A DNA stretch of 35,098 bases. Origin: Bacteroides sp. Lineage in GTDB: Bacteria; Bacteroidota; Bacteroidia; Bacteroidales; Muribaculaceae. The notes under the pieces are model-generated. The model was not told the origin of the DNA and searched no databases. It was given only the letters and a program-made list of their open reading frames with translations. Shown here in pieces: positions 7,450-16,526 of this stretch. The stretch covers positions 17,560 through 52,657 of the forward strand of contig JAAVCU010000023.1 of NCBI GenBank assembly GCA_014802175.1, in the 5' to 3' direction. The first letter of the stretch is position 1. Each line of letters begins with the position of its first letter. The translations under genes and the position numbers were made by a program.

Positions 7450-7636
7450 TAAGTAAGTGTTCAAAATTAATTTATACTATGTTGGAGCTTATTTTTTAGG
7501 CGATTTTGACGCGGAGCGAAGGAGAATACTTTCGTATTCGACTGAGCTACACGTTAAAAGCGGCAAAAAAGAAGCCCAAGATAGTATAAAAGATAACTAA
7601 ATCTCTTAATATCGGTTAATTTTGAATACTTACTTA
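7450..7636. repeat. Palindromic repeat element B (TAAGTAAGT ends, 187 bp)
   Basis: The left end TAAGTAAGTGTTCAAAATTA and the reverse-complemented right end TAAGTAAGTATTCAAAATTA differ at one base in 20. Nested inside are ATACTAT (7474-7480) facing ATAGTAT (7581-7587), and a GCTT-T-run-GGCG block facing its imperfect complement. The core hairpin is GAATAC-TTTC-GTATTC (7524-7539), followed after one base by ACTGA (7541-7545). Compared with elements A and C the core is in reverse orientation. Together with the nifJ terminator it fills most of the 342-bp gap between pheS and nifJ. Confidence 0.88.
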
Positions 7637-7661
7637 GTGCTATCAATCATATTAAAAAAGA

Positions 7662-7689
7662 GAAAGCTTGACCTTAAGATCAAGCTTTC
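7662..7689 (-). terminator. nifJ terminator
   Basis: GAAAGCTTGA and TCAAGCTTTC form a perfect 10-bp stem with an 8-nt loop. In the minus direction it is followed by TCTTTTTTAAT. It lies 28 bp after the nifJ stop. Confidence 0.85.
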
Positions 7690-7716
7690 CCATTATTTTA
7701 GTATTTGCGGAAGTTC

Positions 7717-10700
7717 TTATCCTTTACGGAGTGCCTCCTCCTCGGGTGTCAACTCGGGATCTGTACCCCAGTTCTGAAGAGAAAGACGCTTGTAATTGTT
7801 GTAACGCCACTGTGCATTTGCTTTCGCAGCTTTGAAGAGCTCCTCAGCATCCTGCGGGAACATCTTGAAGAGCGATGCGAAACGCACCTCGCCTTTGAGG
7901 AAGTCGTCAAACTTGCTCCAGTCGGGCTCCTTAGAGTCAAGGCTGAAGGGATTCTTACCTTCATTCTCCAATGCGGGGTTGTAGCGCCAGAGCTGCCAGT
8001 AACCGCACTCTACGGCCTGCTTCTCCTCTTCCTGGCTGTGACCCATACCTTTCTTGATACCATGGTTGATACAGGGAGCGTATGCAATGATCAACGACGG
8101 ACCATCGTATGCCTCTGCCTCACGGATAGCCTTCAGTGTCTGAGCGTTATCTGCACCCATTGCAATCTGAGCAACATAAACGTAACCGTAAGTTGTAGCG
8201 ATAAGTCCGAGGTCTTTCTTACGTATGCGCTTACCGGCTGCAGCGAATTTCGCAATCGCACCAATAGGTGTTGATTTTGAAGACTGGCCACCGGTGTTGG
8301 AGTAAACCTCTGTATCAAGAACGAGGATATTCACATTCTTTCCGGAAGCAATCACGTGGTCGAGACCTCCGAAACCGATATCGTAGCTTGCGCCGTCACC
8401 ACCTACGATCCACTGGCTACGTTTTGTCATGTAGTGGCGGAGGTTGATCAGAGTTGCGCAATTCTCACACTTGTCGGCATATTTCTTAGCCACCTCTGTG
8501 AGATCGTATCCGTAGTTGTGAGAAAGTGTTGCATCGTTTCTATTCTCATACCATGCCTTGGCAGCATCGCGGAGATCCTGAGGTGCGTTCTCATCTGCCT
8601 CAAGTTTCTTGCAGATATCCTCCACACGGGCACGCATCTTCTCGTAACCGAGATACATACCGAGACCGAACTCACAGAAATCCTCGAAGAGTGAGTTTGC
8701 CCAAGCGGGACCATGACCCTCTGCATCGGTGGTGTAAGGAGTTGAGGGAACTGAACCTGAATAGATTGAAGAGCAACCTGTTGCGTTTGCTACCATCTGG
8801 TGGTTACCATAGAGCTGTGAAATGAGCTTAAGATAGGGAGTCTCACCACAACCAGAACATGCACCTGAGAACTCGAACAACGGAGTAGCGAACTGGCTGT
8901 TCTTGGCGTTAAGTTTAACGTCTACGAGATCAGCTTTGCTCTTGACATTCTTAACAAGCCAATCCCAGTTCTCCTGCTGTGCAAGCTGAGATTCCTCGGG
9001 AACCATGCGCAATGCCTTCTCACCTTTCTTACCGGGACAAACGTCAGCACAGTTACCGCAACCAAGACAGTCAAGGACATCAACCTGCTGAACGAAGCGC
9101 ATGCCGGTGAATGTTTTGCCGATAGCCGGGATTGAGTGCTCTTCGCCGAACGGAGCAGCCTCAGCCTCCTCGGGAGTGAGTACGAACGGACGGATACAAG
9201 CGTGAGGACATACGAACGAACACTTGTTACACTGAATACAGTTCTCGGGATTCCATTCGGGAACGAATGCTGCAACGCCACGCTTCTCGTATGCTGCAGT
9301 ACCCTGCTGCCATGTGCCGTCGGCGCAATCAGCAAATACACTTACGGGGAGGAGATCGCCATCCTGAGCATTGATCGGACGAACTACGTTTGTGATGAAA
9401 TCGGGAGCAGGAGCTGCTGCGGGTGCGTCATCCTCAAGTGATGCCCATGCGGGATCAACATCGAGTTTATGATACTCTCCACCGCGATCTACGGCAGCAT
9501 AGTTCATGTTTACGATATTCTCACCCTTCTTGCCGTATGACTTCTGGATGAATTTCTTCATCTGCTCTACTGCAAGATCAACCGGAATTACTTCGGTGAT
9601 ACGGAAGAATGCGCTCTGAAGGATAGTGTTGGTACGGTTACCAAGACCAATCTCCTGTGCAATCTTGGTTGCATTGATATAATATACATTGATATTATTC
9701 TGAGCAAGATAACGTTTTACCTTGTTGGGCAGATTCTTAACGAGTTCCTCACCCTCCCAGATTGTATTGAGAAGGAATGTTCCGTTGGGCTGAAGACCAC
9801 GGAGCACATCATACATGTGGAGATATGCCTGAACGTGGCAAGCCACGAAGTTAGGAGTGTTCACCAGGTAGGTAGAACGGATCGGAGTGTCGCCGAAACG
9901 GAGGTGCGAGCAAGTGAAACCACCTGATTTCTTAGAGTCGTAAGAGAAGTAAGCCTGACAATATTTATCTGTATTGTCACCGATGATCTTCACTGAGTTC
10001 TTGTTTGCACCGACTGTACCATCTGCACCAAGTCCGTAGAATTTAGCCTGGAACATACCCTCGTCGCCTACATTGATTTCAGGGCTGAGCGGGAGCGAAT
10101 GGAATGTTACGTCGTCTACAATACCGATAGTGAAGTGATTCTTGGGTTCAGCAAGTTTAAGATTGTCGTAAACCTCCACAATCTGAGCGGGAGTAGTATC
10201 TTTTGAGCTGAGACCGTAGCGACCGCCAACGATAAGGGGCGCGTTCTCTTTACCATAGAAGCAGTCTTTAACATCGAGGTAAAGGGGCTCGCCGTTAGCT
10301 CCGGGCTCTTTTGTACGGTCGAGTACTGCAATACGTTTTGCAGTTGCAGGAACAGCTGCAAGGAAATGTTTTGCAGAGAAGGGACGGTAAAGGTGTACGC
10401 AAACAACGCCGACTTTCTCACCTTTGGCACGGAGATAATCGATTGTTTCCTTGATACACTCTGTTACGCTACCCATAGCGATAATCACGCGATCTGCCTC
10501 GGGATCTCCGTAGTAATCGAACAAACCGTAGTTGCGACCTGTGATCTTATTGATCTCCTTGACGTAGTTCTCTACAATCTCAGGGATTGCATTGTAGTAA
10601 GGATTGCTTGCCTCGCGGTGCTGGAAGAATACATCGGGGTTCTCTGCCATGCCGCGTGCAACGGGCTTATCAGGATTAAGAGCACGCTGACGGAACTCTG

Positions 10701-11307
10701 CGAGGGCTTCGCGATCCAACAGCGGTTCAAGATCCTCTTCGCTGAGAGCCTCAATCTTCTGAATCTCGTGTGAAGTGCGGAAACCGTCAAAGAAGTTGAT
10801 GAACGGCACGCGACCTTTGATAGCAGAAAGATGCGATACGGCAGCAAGATCCATAACCTCCTGCACGGAACCTTCGCAGAACATTGCAAATCCGGTCTGA
10901 CGGGCTGACATAACATCCTGATGATCGCCGAAGATGCTGAGGGCGTGTGAAGCAAGTGTACGAGCTGATACGTGGAACACGCAAGGAAGAAGCTCACCTG
11001 CAATCTTGTACATATTAGGGATCATAAGCAAGAGACCCTGTGATGCAGTGTAGGTTGTGGTCAATGCACCTGCCTGAAGTGATCCGTGAACAGCACCTGC
11101 CGCTCCTCCTTCACTCTGCATCTCCTGCACCAATACTGTCTCGCCGAAGATATTTTTTCTTCCGGCTGCCGACCAATCATCTACATACTCTGCCATTGTA
11201 GATGACGGAGTAATCGGATAGATTGCGGCTACTTCGCTAAACATGTAGCTGATATGCGCGGCTGCCTGGTTGCCATCGCACGTCAGAAACTTCTTTGCTT
11301 TGCTCAT
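7717..11307 (-). CDS. nifJ: Pyruvate:ferredoxin (flavodoxin) oxidoreductase, single-chain
   Basis: A full-length 1196-residue homodimeric PFOR that converts pyruvate and CoA to acetyl-CoA, CO2 and reduced ferredoxin, the central pyruvate step in anaerobes. Domain order is the pyrimidine-binding domain (about 1-250), the CoA-side domain (about 260-410), the gamma-type domain (about 415-630), a two-cluster ferredoxin domain, and the TPP-binding domain. The ferredoxin domain carries Cys690, 693, 696, 700 and Cys747, 750, 753, 757. The proximal cluster ligands fit Cys817, Cys820, Cys845 and Cys1079. The TPP/Mg motif is GDGASYDIG near 970-978 with NTGGQSSKSTP after it. It is monocistronic, with a long leader and its own terminator. 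Confidence 0.97.
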   Translation of the reverse strand: MSKAKKFLTCDGNQAAAHISYMFSEVAAIYPITPSSTMAEYVDDWSAAGRKNIFGETVLVQEMQSEGGAAGAVHGSLQAGALTTTYTASQGLLLMIPNMYKIAGELLPCVFHVSARTLASHALSIFGDHQDVMSARQTGFAMFCEGSVQEVMDLAAVSHLSAIKGRVPFINFFDGFRTSHEIQKIEALSEEDLEPLLDREALAEFRQRALNPDKPVARGMAENPDVFFQHREASNPYYNAIPEIVENYVKEINKITGRNYGLFDYYGDPEADRVIIAMGSVTECIKETIDYLRAKGEKVGVVCVHLYRPFSAKHFLAAVPATAKRIAVLDRTKEPGANGEPLYLDVKDCFYGKENAPLIVGGRYGLSSKDTTPAQIVEVYDNLKLAEPKNHFTIGIVDDVTFHSLPLSPEINVGDEGMFQAKFYGLGADGTVGANKNSVKIIGDNTDKYCQAYFSYDSKKSGGFTCSHLRFGDTPIRSTYLVNTPNFVACHVQAYLHMYDVLRGLQPNGTFLLNTIWEGEELVKNLPNKVKRYLAQNNINVYYINATKIAQEIGLGNRTNTILQSAFFRITEVIPVDLAVEQMKKFIQKSYGKKGENIVNMNYAAVDRGGEYHKLDVDPAWASLEDDAPAAAPAPDFITNVVRPINAQDGDLLPVSVFADCADGTWQQGTAAYEKRGVAAFVPEWNPENCIQCNKCSFVCPHACIRPFVLTPEEAEAAPFGEEHSIPAIGKTFTGMRFVQQVDVLDCLGCGNCADVCPGKKGEKALRMVPEESQLAQQENWDWLVKNVKSKADLVDVKLNAKNSQFATPLFEFSGACSGCGETPYLKLISQLYGNHQMVANATGCSSIYSGSVPSTPYTTDAEGHGPAWANSLFEDFCEFGLGMYLGYEKMRARVEDICKKLEADENAPQDLRDAAKAWYENRNDATLSHNYGYDLTEVAKKYADKCENCATLINLRHYMTKRSQWIVGGDGASYDIGFGGLDHVIASGKNVNILVLDTEVYSNTGGQSSKSTPIGAIAKFAAAGKRIRKKDLGLIATTYGYVYVAQIAMGADNAQTLKAIREAEAYDGPSLIIAYAPCINHGIKKGMGHSQEEEKQAVECGYWQLWRYNPALENEGKNPFSLDSKEPDWSKFDDFLKGEVRFASLFKMFPQDAEELFKAAKANAQWRYNNYKRLSLQNWGTDPELTPEEEALRKG

Positions 11308-11494
11308 AGTTATAATCGATTTTTAAAATTGTCTTCTATTCTTTCAGGAATACATCTCCTTTCTTAGCCCGATATGTGTGCTTTTGAAGTTGCTTAAGCA
11401 ACTTCATTCTTTAAGTGGCTCGGGTTCACCAGCCAAAACTTTGGTCGGAGGTTTGACTCGGAAGTTGCAGTATTTTCCTTACAACTTCTTTATC
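11308..11494 (-). promoter_or_regulatory. Long structured leader of nifJ
   Basis: If transcription starts from the promoter at 11501-11531, nifJ has a leader of roughly 185 nt. Read 5' to 3' it contains GAAGTTG, CAACTTC, GAAGTTG and CAACTTC (minus strand of 11482-11488, 11461-11467, 11399-11405 and 11386-11392). The last two form the exact 20-bp palindrome GAAGTTGCTTAAGCAACTTC. Between the pairs lies a GC-richer stretch with CCAAAGTTTTGG and GGCT/AGCC complementarity. The four segments can pair in alternative ways. I recognise no known riboswitch. The GAAGTTG ends also match those of repeat element E, so this may be a degraded repeat. Confidence 0.5.
11386..11405. repeat. 20-bp perfect palindrome, GAAGTTG family
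   Basis: GAAGTTGCTTAAGCAACTTC equals its own reverse complement. Its first 12 bases match the left end of element E at 18390. A sister palindrome lies at 27962-27981. Confidence 0.8.
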
Positions 11495-11500
11495 AAGTTA

Positions 11501-11531
11501 CAAAGTTAACAAAATTTAAGCAACCAGCAAA
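11501..11531 (-). promoter_or_regulatory. nifJ promoter
   Basis: On the minus strand, TTTG (11531-11528) and TAACTTTG (11508-11501) are spaced 19 bp, a close Bacteroidetes promoter match. The site lies about 195 bp before the nifJ start, implying the long leader listed separately. Confidence 0.6.
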
Positions 11532-11547
11532 ATTAAATTACAACATA

Positions 11548-12879
11548 TCACACCAATGATATGAGTCGTTTTTCACCCTTTATCTTTTTTCCTTTCAGTT
11601 TGGCTACTGTCTCCTCCGCTTCCGTAAATGGTATGGCCACAAGGGAATAATGGTCATAGACATCTATCTTCCCGATTCCGGCAGGATCAACACCACCCTC
11701 TTTTACGAGGAAACCTACAATATCTCCCTTTGAGAGCTTCTCTTTCTTTCCGGCCGAGAATCGGAGTGTGGCAAATTGGGGAGCAGCGGGCAGCCCTGCC
11801 GACGCATCCGGATAAAGGGTATCATCAAATTCGGTAAAATCCTTGATATCCTCTTTCGGACCTACAAGCACATAGACATCTCCTGTGCGGTCTACACGTG
11901 CGGTTCTTCCGTTTCGGTGCGTATATGTTTCCGGAGTCAGCGCCTGATGATAATGGATGATAGACTTCACACCCTCTATATCCAATCCGCGCGATGCGAG
12001 GTCGGTGGCTACCAGCACCGGTTTGCTTCCGTTGTTGAAAGTTGCCACAGCCGTTTCACGCTCATGCTGGTCAAGCGCGCCGTGATACAACACAACCGGA
12101 ATGCCCTTCTTTTTAAGATACTGAGCAACTCGTTCGGCACTCTCGCGGTAATTTACAAAAACTATGCACCGTTCCGGCTCTTTTCCATCGGCAAGATGAT
12201 TCAACAATGTCACAAGTGATTCCAGTTTGTCGTTAACGTCCGAATCCACCCTGTGCACCCTGAGACGTTTATGCAGCTTTTTATTATCTTCAAGATAATT
12301 GAGGGTTATAGGATTATTCAGTTGCAGAAAATCCGGAAGGAGATCAGATTGCGTCGCTGAGGTGAGGATGTAGCGGCTTACATTCTTCAATCGGTCCACG
12401 ATCTTCTTCATCTCCTTTTCAAAGCCGAGCTCCAGAGATTTATCGAACTCGTCAAGCACAAGGATTCTGGTTGGCAACACGTCAATATTTCGGCGGTTGA
12501 TATGATCCAGGAGCCTGCCGGGGGTGGCAACAATGATATCGGTGCCTGCCGACAACGAATTTACCTCATCTTCAACCTTATGTCCACCATAAAGTTGCGT
12601 TACCTTAAATCCGTTGGCTATCTTGTTGATGATTTGCGATATCTGGATCACGAGCTCTCGTGATGGCGCCACAACCACTGCCTGAACCCTACCCGTAGAG
12701 GGTTTTAGTATCTTTAGCATCGGCAATATAAAGGCAAGAGTCTTACCGGAGCCGGTTGGCGACAGAAGTATAATATCTCTTGATTCAGATGCCTGCTCCA
12801 TCATTTTGCGCTGCATCTGATTTAATTCCGCTATACCTAATTTTTCTTCTACCAACGGAAGGAATTCTTTTTCTCTCAT
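11548..12879 (-). CDS. DEAD-box-type RNA helicase with DbpA-like RNA-binding domain (DEFD variant)
   Basis: A 443-residue superfamily 2 RNA helicase. Motifs in order are GSGKT (43-47), PSRELV (72-77), TPGRLLD (119-125), DEFD (143-146, in place of DEAD), SAT (174-176), ATDLASRGLD (291-300) and HRNGRTAR (321-328). The last 75 residues, GDIVGFLVKEGGVDPAGIG onward, resemble the DbpA/CsdA C-terminal domain that binds structured rRNA, so a role in large-subunit ribosome assembly is plausible. I chose the ATG at 12879 (MREKEF). An in-frame TTG at 12912 would abut recG but adds residues unlike the family. It follows recG by 33 bp and is likely in the recG-ispD transcript. Confidence 0.87.
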   Translation of the reverse strand: MREKEFLPLVEEKLGIAELNQMQRKMMEQASESRDIILLSPTGSGKTLAFILPMLKILKPSTGRVQAVVVAPSRELVIQISQIINKIANGFKVTQLYGGHKVEDEVNSLSAGTDIIVATPGRLLDHINRRNIDVLPTRILVLDEFDKSLELGFEKEMKKIVDRLKNVSRYILTSATQSDLLPDFLQLNNPITLNYLEDNKKLHKRLRVHRVDSDVNDKLESLVTLLNHLADGKEPERCIVFVNYRESAERVAQYLKKKGIPVVLYHGALDQHERETAVATFNNGSKPVLVATDLASRGLDIEGVKSIIHYHQALTPETYTHRNGRTARVDRTGDVYVLVGPKEDIKDFTEFDDTLYPDASAGLPAAPQFATLRFSAGKKEKLSKGDIVGFLVKEGGVDPAGIGKIDVYDHYSLVAIPFTEAEETVAKLKGKKIKGEKRLISLV

Positions 12880-12912
12880 AATTATCAATTTTATCCCGAC
12901 CGCCGACAGCAA

Positions 12913-15060
12913 TCAACTTATCTGCGACCAGTCATATTTCTTTGAAAAACGCAGGTGCAACTCTTTACGAATCTTCATTACAGACTCCATTGAGAGCTTC
13001 AGTTCACCTCCTGAATAGTTATCCTTCCCTTCAGCCGGAGTCTCTATGAATTCAGGATGCGCATTGAGGATCTCAATCGCTGTCTGACGTGCGATATTCA
13101 GTATCTGCCCGTCGGTTGCAAGATTTGCCACCTTTAGATTAAACGCTATTCCACTCTGTTGGGTTCCCTCCATATCGCCGGGACCTCGCATTTTCATATC
13201 TGCTTCGGATATCAGGAAGCCATCGGTGGTATCTGTCATTATGCCAAGTCGTTTCCGGGTATCACCCCCGATATTGTTTTTTGACATCAGTATGCAGTAA
13301 CTGTGTTCGGCTCCTCGTCCGACCCGTCCGCGCAACTGATGAAGCTGAGAAAGTCCGAACCGTTCGGCGTTCTCTATCAGCATCACCGATGCATTGGGCA
13401 CGTTCACCCCGACTTCAATCACCGTGGTTGCCACAAGTATTCGGGCTTCGCCACTGACAAACAACTCCATCTGGCAATCTTTCTCGGAGGGTTTCATCTT
13501 GCCGTGTACCATACACACCTTGACATTCGGGAATATCCCCCGGATTCTTTCAAGCCCGGTTTCCACACTCTTCAGATCAAGTTTCTCGTTCTCCTTTACA
13601 AGAGGATAAACGATATAAATCTGCCTACCTGCCTGCAATTCCCGGTTTATCAATCTGTAAACCTCCGTTCGGTCATTATCGAAACGCAGGTAAGTCTGGA
13701 TAGGCTTTCTTCCGGGTGGCAATTCATCTATCACGGATACTTCCAGATCTCCGTAGACAGTCATGGCAAGTGTACGCGGAATTGGTGTGGCCGTCATGAC
13801 AAGCACATGGGGAGCAACCTCACTTTTTTTCCACATCTTAGCTCGCTGCGCCACACCGAACCGATGTTGCTCATCGATCACCGTTAGTCCGAGACTCTTG
13901 AATTGAACATTATCTTCAATCAGTGCGTGCGTACCAACTATTATGTTTATTGAGCCGTCAAGCAAACCCTGATGGATCTCACGGCGCGCTTTAACCCGCG
14001 TGCTTCCGGTCAGAAGCTCAACCCTGAGCCCGATCTTTTCGCTCCACCCTTTGATAGTCTCGTAATGCTGTGTGGCAAGGATCTCCGTTGGAGCCATTAT
14101 CGCCGCCTGGAAACCGTTATCGATGGCCATCAGCATTGTCATGAATGCCACCATGGTTTTGCCACTTCCCACGTCGCCTTGGAGCAGTCGGTTCATTTGC
14201 CGACCGGTGCGCATATCATTCCTGATTTCGCGCAACACCCTTTTCTGTGCTCCGGTTAACTCGAATGGTATATAGTTGTTGTAATAATTATTGAAAAACT
14301 CCCCTATCCGAGGGAAGACATGCCCTTTTATTCTACGACCGCGCTCCCTTGAGAACCTGAGAATATGCAGCTGAAGATAGAAAAGTTCCTCAAATTTCAT
14401 TCTCTCGCGGGCTTTCTTCAATTTATCGGGACTCTGCGGAAAATGAAGGTTATATAACGATTCCAGCAGCGGCATCAGATTATACTTACTTATCACCTCT
14501 GCCGGCAAGGTATCCTGGACCTCGCGTATTTTAGCATTCTCAAACAGATTTTTAACGAGATCGGAAAGCAAACGGGTGGAGTGTCCCCGTTTGCGCAGTT
14601 TATCAGGGATGGAATAAATTCCACGGAAACCTGTCGGGGGCTTCGAGGCATCGTATGAGTTAACCTCCGGATGCGCCATTTGCCAGACATCCCTAAATTG
14701 TGTTGGTTTCCCGAAAAGTATATAATATTGTCCGGGCTTGTACGCCCCCTTGAAAAATTCTATCTTTGTAAACCACACTATTTCCATGAATCTTGATCCA
14801 TCGCTGAATGTGGCTTTTAATCTTTTTTTTACCCCCTCCCCTTCTGTCGTGAAATTTATGAATTGCCCCAATACCTGCACGGACGGCATTTCTCCTGTGA
14901 ATTCCGCTATCTTATAAAAGCGGCTGGTATCCACATACCTGTACGGGAATGTATACAGCAAGTCGGCGAACGTGGAAATCTCAAGTTCGTCGCCCAGGAG
15001 TTTACCTTTCTTTTCTCCAACCCCCTTAAGAAATTTTATGTCCGTGTCAAGAAAAGTCAT
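12913..15060 (-). CDS. recG: ATP-dependent DNA helicase RecG
   Basis: A 715-residue branch-migration helicase that remodels stalled forks and Holliday junctions. The N-terminal wedge/OB domain lies at about 50-150. Walker A is GDVGSGKT at 295-302, and DEQHRFG at 396-402 is the RecG-type Walker B. MTATPIPRTLAMT (motif III) and QLRGRVGRG (motif VI) follow. Length is slightly above the roughly 690 residues of model RecG. Its start overlaps the 3' end of ispD by 14 bp, so translation is probably coupled; the helicase gene follows. Confidence 0.96.
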   Translation of the reverse strand: MTFLDTDIKFLKGVGEKKGKLLGDELEISTFADLLYTFPYRYVDTSRFYKIAEFTGEMPSVQVLGQFINFTTEGEGVKKRLKATFSDGSRFMEIVWFTKIEFFKGAYKPGQYYILFGKPTQFRDVWQMAHPEVNSYDASKPPTGFRGIYSIPDKLRKRGHSTRLLSDLVKNLFENAKIREVQDTLPAEVISKYNLMPLLESLYNLHFPQSPDKLKKARERMKFEELFYLQLHILRFSRERGRRIKGHVFPRIGEFFNNYYNNYIPFELTGAQKRVLREIRNDMRTGRQMNRLLQGDVGSGKTMVAFMTMLMAIDNGFQAAIMAPTEILATQHYETIKGWSEKIGLRVELLTGSTRVKARREIHQGLLDGSINIIVGTHALIEDNVQFKSLGLTVIDEQHRFGVAQRAKMWKKSEVAPHVLVMTATPIPRTLAMTVYGDLEVSVIDELPPGRKPIQTYLRFDNDRTEVYRLINRELQAGRQIYIVYPLVKENEKLDLKSVETGLERIRGIFPNVKVCMVHGKMKPSEKDCQMELFVSGEARILVATTVIEVGVNVPNASVMLIENAERFGLSQLHQLRGRVGRGAEHSYCILMSKNNIGGDTRKRLGIMTDTTDGFLISEADMKMRGPGDMEGTQQSGIAFNLKVANLATDGQILNIARQTAIEILNAHPEFIETPAEGKDNYSGGELKLSMESVMKIRKELHLRFSKKYDWSQIS

Positions 15061-15745
15061 ATTGAAGTTGCATCATCAGCAATTCTGCAATCTTTATATC
15101 AAGGTTATTTGTGACTTTAATATTATAAGGATACCCTTTGAATAAGCTGACCTTTGCTCCGGCAGCCTCTACCACCGAGGCGTCATCTGTCATAGTGTCG
15201 ACAAGCGGTTGATTATAGGCTGAGATCAGGAGGCGGCTTGAAAAGAACTGAGGAGTCTGCACCTCCACATAATCTTTTCGTGGAACAGCGATGCTCCCCT
15301 CCGGTTCCAATCGCCTCAGACTGCTCGTCATCTCTACCACTGGAATTGCGGCATTATATTTACACGCATTCTCCCAACCTTCCTTTATGAGTTCAGACGT
15401 GAGCATCGGACGTGCCGCATCATGCACGGCAACATAACAATCCGCTGTGTTATCAACAGACATCAGGCCGTTTTTCACAGACTCAAGACGTGACCTGCCC
15501 CCGCAACTGATATGAACTTTTATCTTTTGATCCTCTTCCGGGAGTTCATCACTCAGCATTTCCCAGTAATCGAAGAAACCCGGATGAAGCACCAGGATGA
15601 TTCGCGTTTCCGGATCTTCCTTATGAAACGCTCTCACCGACCACCAGAGCATCGGAATACCCCCTATTAACTGGAACTGCTTAGGAACAGAGCCGCCGGC
15701 GCGGTTTCCCTCCCCGCCGGCGACTATTATTGCATATTTATTCAC
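15047..15745 (-). CDS. ispD: 2-C-methyl-D-erythritol 4-phosphate cytidylyltransferase
   Basis: A 232-residue nucleotidyltransferase that makes CDP-methylerythritol in the non-mevalonate isoprenoid pathway. The CTP-binding signature is VAGGEGNRAGG followed by the conserved PKQF (Lys22). AVHDAARPM contains the metal and substrate aspartate region, and TDDASVVEAAG is the family motif near the C-terminus. Length is typical. It overlaps recG by 14 bp and follows fabG by 22 bp, so fabG-ispD-recG-helicase looks like one transcript. Confidence 0.94.
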   Translation of the reverse strand: MNKYAIIVAGGEGNRAGGSVPKQFQLIGGIPMLWWSVRAFHKEDPETRIILVLHPGFFDYWEMLSDELPEEDQKIKVHISCGGRSRLESVKNGLMSVDNTADCYVAVHDAARPMLTSELIKEGWENACKYNAAIPVVEMTSSLRRLEPEGSIAVPRKDYVEVQTPQFFSSRLLISAYNQPLVDTMTDDASVVEAAGAKVSLFKGYPYNIKVTNNLDIKIAELLMMQLQYDFS

Positions 15746-15767
15746 TGTTATTTAGCGATGAAGATAA

Positions 15768-16514
15768 TTACATGTTCATACCGCCATCAACCTGGATAAC
15801 CTGACCGGTTACGTATCCTGCCATATCGGAAGCAAGGAATGTTGCTACGTTAGCGATGTCAGCTACCTGACCGCCACGACGCAACGGAATCTTCTTGCAC
15901 CATTCCTCACGTACCTCTGCGGGAAGAGCCTCGGTCATAGCTGTCTCGATAAATCCGGGAGCGATTGCATTCGCACGGATACCACGTGAACCAACCTCCT
16001 GCGCGATACTCTTGGCGAGGGCGATAAGACCGGCCTTTGATGCAGCGTAGTTAGACTGACCTGCGTTTCCATGAACACCTACCACCGACGCCATATTGAT
16101 GATGGAGCCTGATTTCTGACGCATCATGATGGGAAGAACCGCATGAATGTAGTTGAATGCAGATTTGAGGTTGACGGCAATAACTGCGTCCCACTGCTGT
16201 TCTGTCATTCTCAGCATCAAACCATCTTTTGTGATACCTGCATTGTTCACGAGAATATCGATACGACCGAACTCTGCTTTAATCTCCTCTACGGTCTTCT
16301 CTGTTGCAGCAAAATCAGCTGCGTTGGAAGCATAACCTTTGCATTTAACACCTAATGCTGCGATCTCTTCCTCTGTTTTCTTACCGTTCTCATCGATTAC
16401 GAGATCAGTAAATGCGATGTTACATCCTTCAGATGCAAATTTCAAGGCAATCTCTTTGCCGATTCCTCTTGCAGCGCCTGTTACGATCGCTGTCTTTCCT
16501 TCAAGAAGTTTCAT
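15768..16514 (-). CDS. fabG: 3-oxoacyl-[ACP] reductase FabG
   Basis: A 248-residue short-chain dehydrogenase that reduces 3-oxoacyl-ACP with NADPH in fatty acid elongation. The cofactor loop is TGAARGIG at 12-19, NNAG lies at 90-93, and the catalytic set is Asn115, Ser143, Tyr156 and Lys160. The C-terminus GGMNM is typical. I start at the ATG at 16514 (MKLLEGKTAIVTG). The frame stays open further upstream only because it runs through repeat element C. The end of that element lies 12 bp before the start codon. Grouping with a FabH-like synthase and TetR suggests a lipid module. Confidence 0.94.
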   Translation of the reverse strand: MKLLEGKTAIVTGAARGIGKEIALKFASEGCNIAFTDLVIDENGKKTEEEIAALGVKCKGYASNAADFAATEKTVEEIKAEFGRIDILVNNAGITKDGLMLRMTEQQWDAVIAVNLKSAFNYIHAVLPIMMRQKSGSIINMASVVGVHGNAGQSNYAASKAGLIALAKSIAQEVGSRGIRANAIAPGFIETAMTEALPAEVREEWCKKIPLRRGGQVADIANVATFLASDMAGYVTGQVIQVDGGMNM

Positions 16515-16526
16515 ATAACTATTGTT

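Noticed and set aside
7705-8274. A 189-residue plus-strand open frame inside the 3' end of nifJ
   Set aside because: It is antisense to well-conserved PFOR sequence, starts within the nifJ terminator gap and resembles no family.
11408-11460. Cobalamin-riboswitch-like GAGCCACT string in the nifJ leader
   Set aside because: Only a few bases resemble the conserved GCCACTG segment. The other conserved parts and the size of a cobalamin riboswitch are missing, and the gene is not a B12 or methionine gene.
12880-12912. TTG start extending the helicase to abut recG
   Set aside because: The added eleven residues do not look like a helicase N-terminus, and an ATG follows directly.
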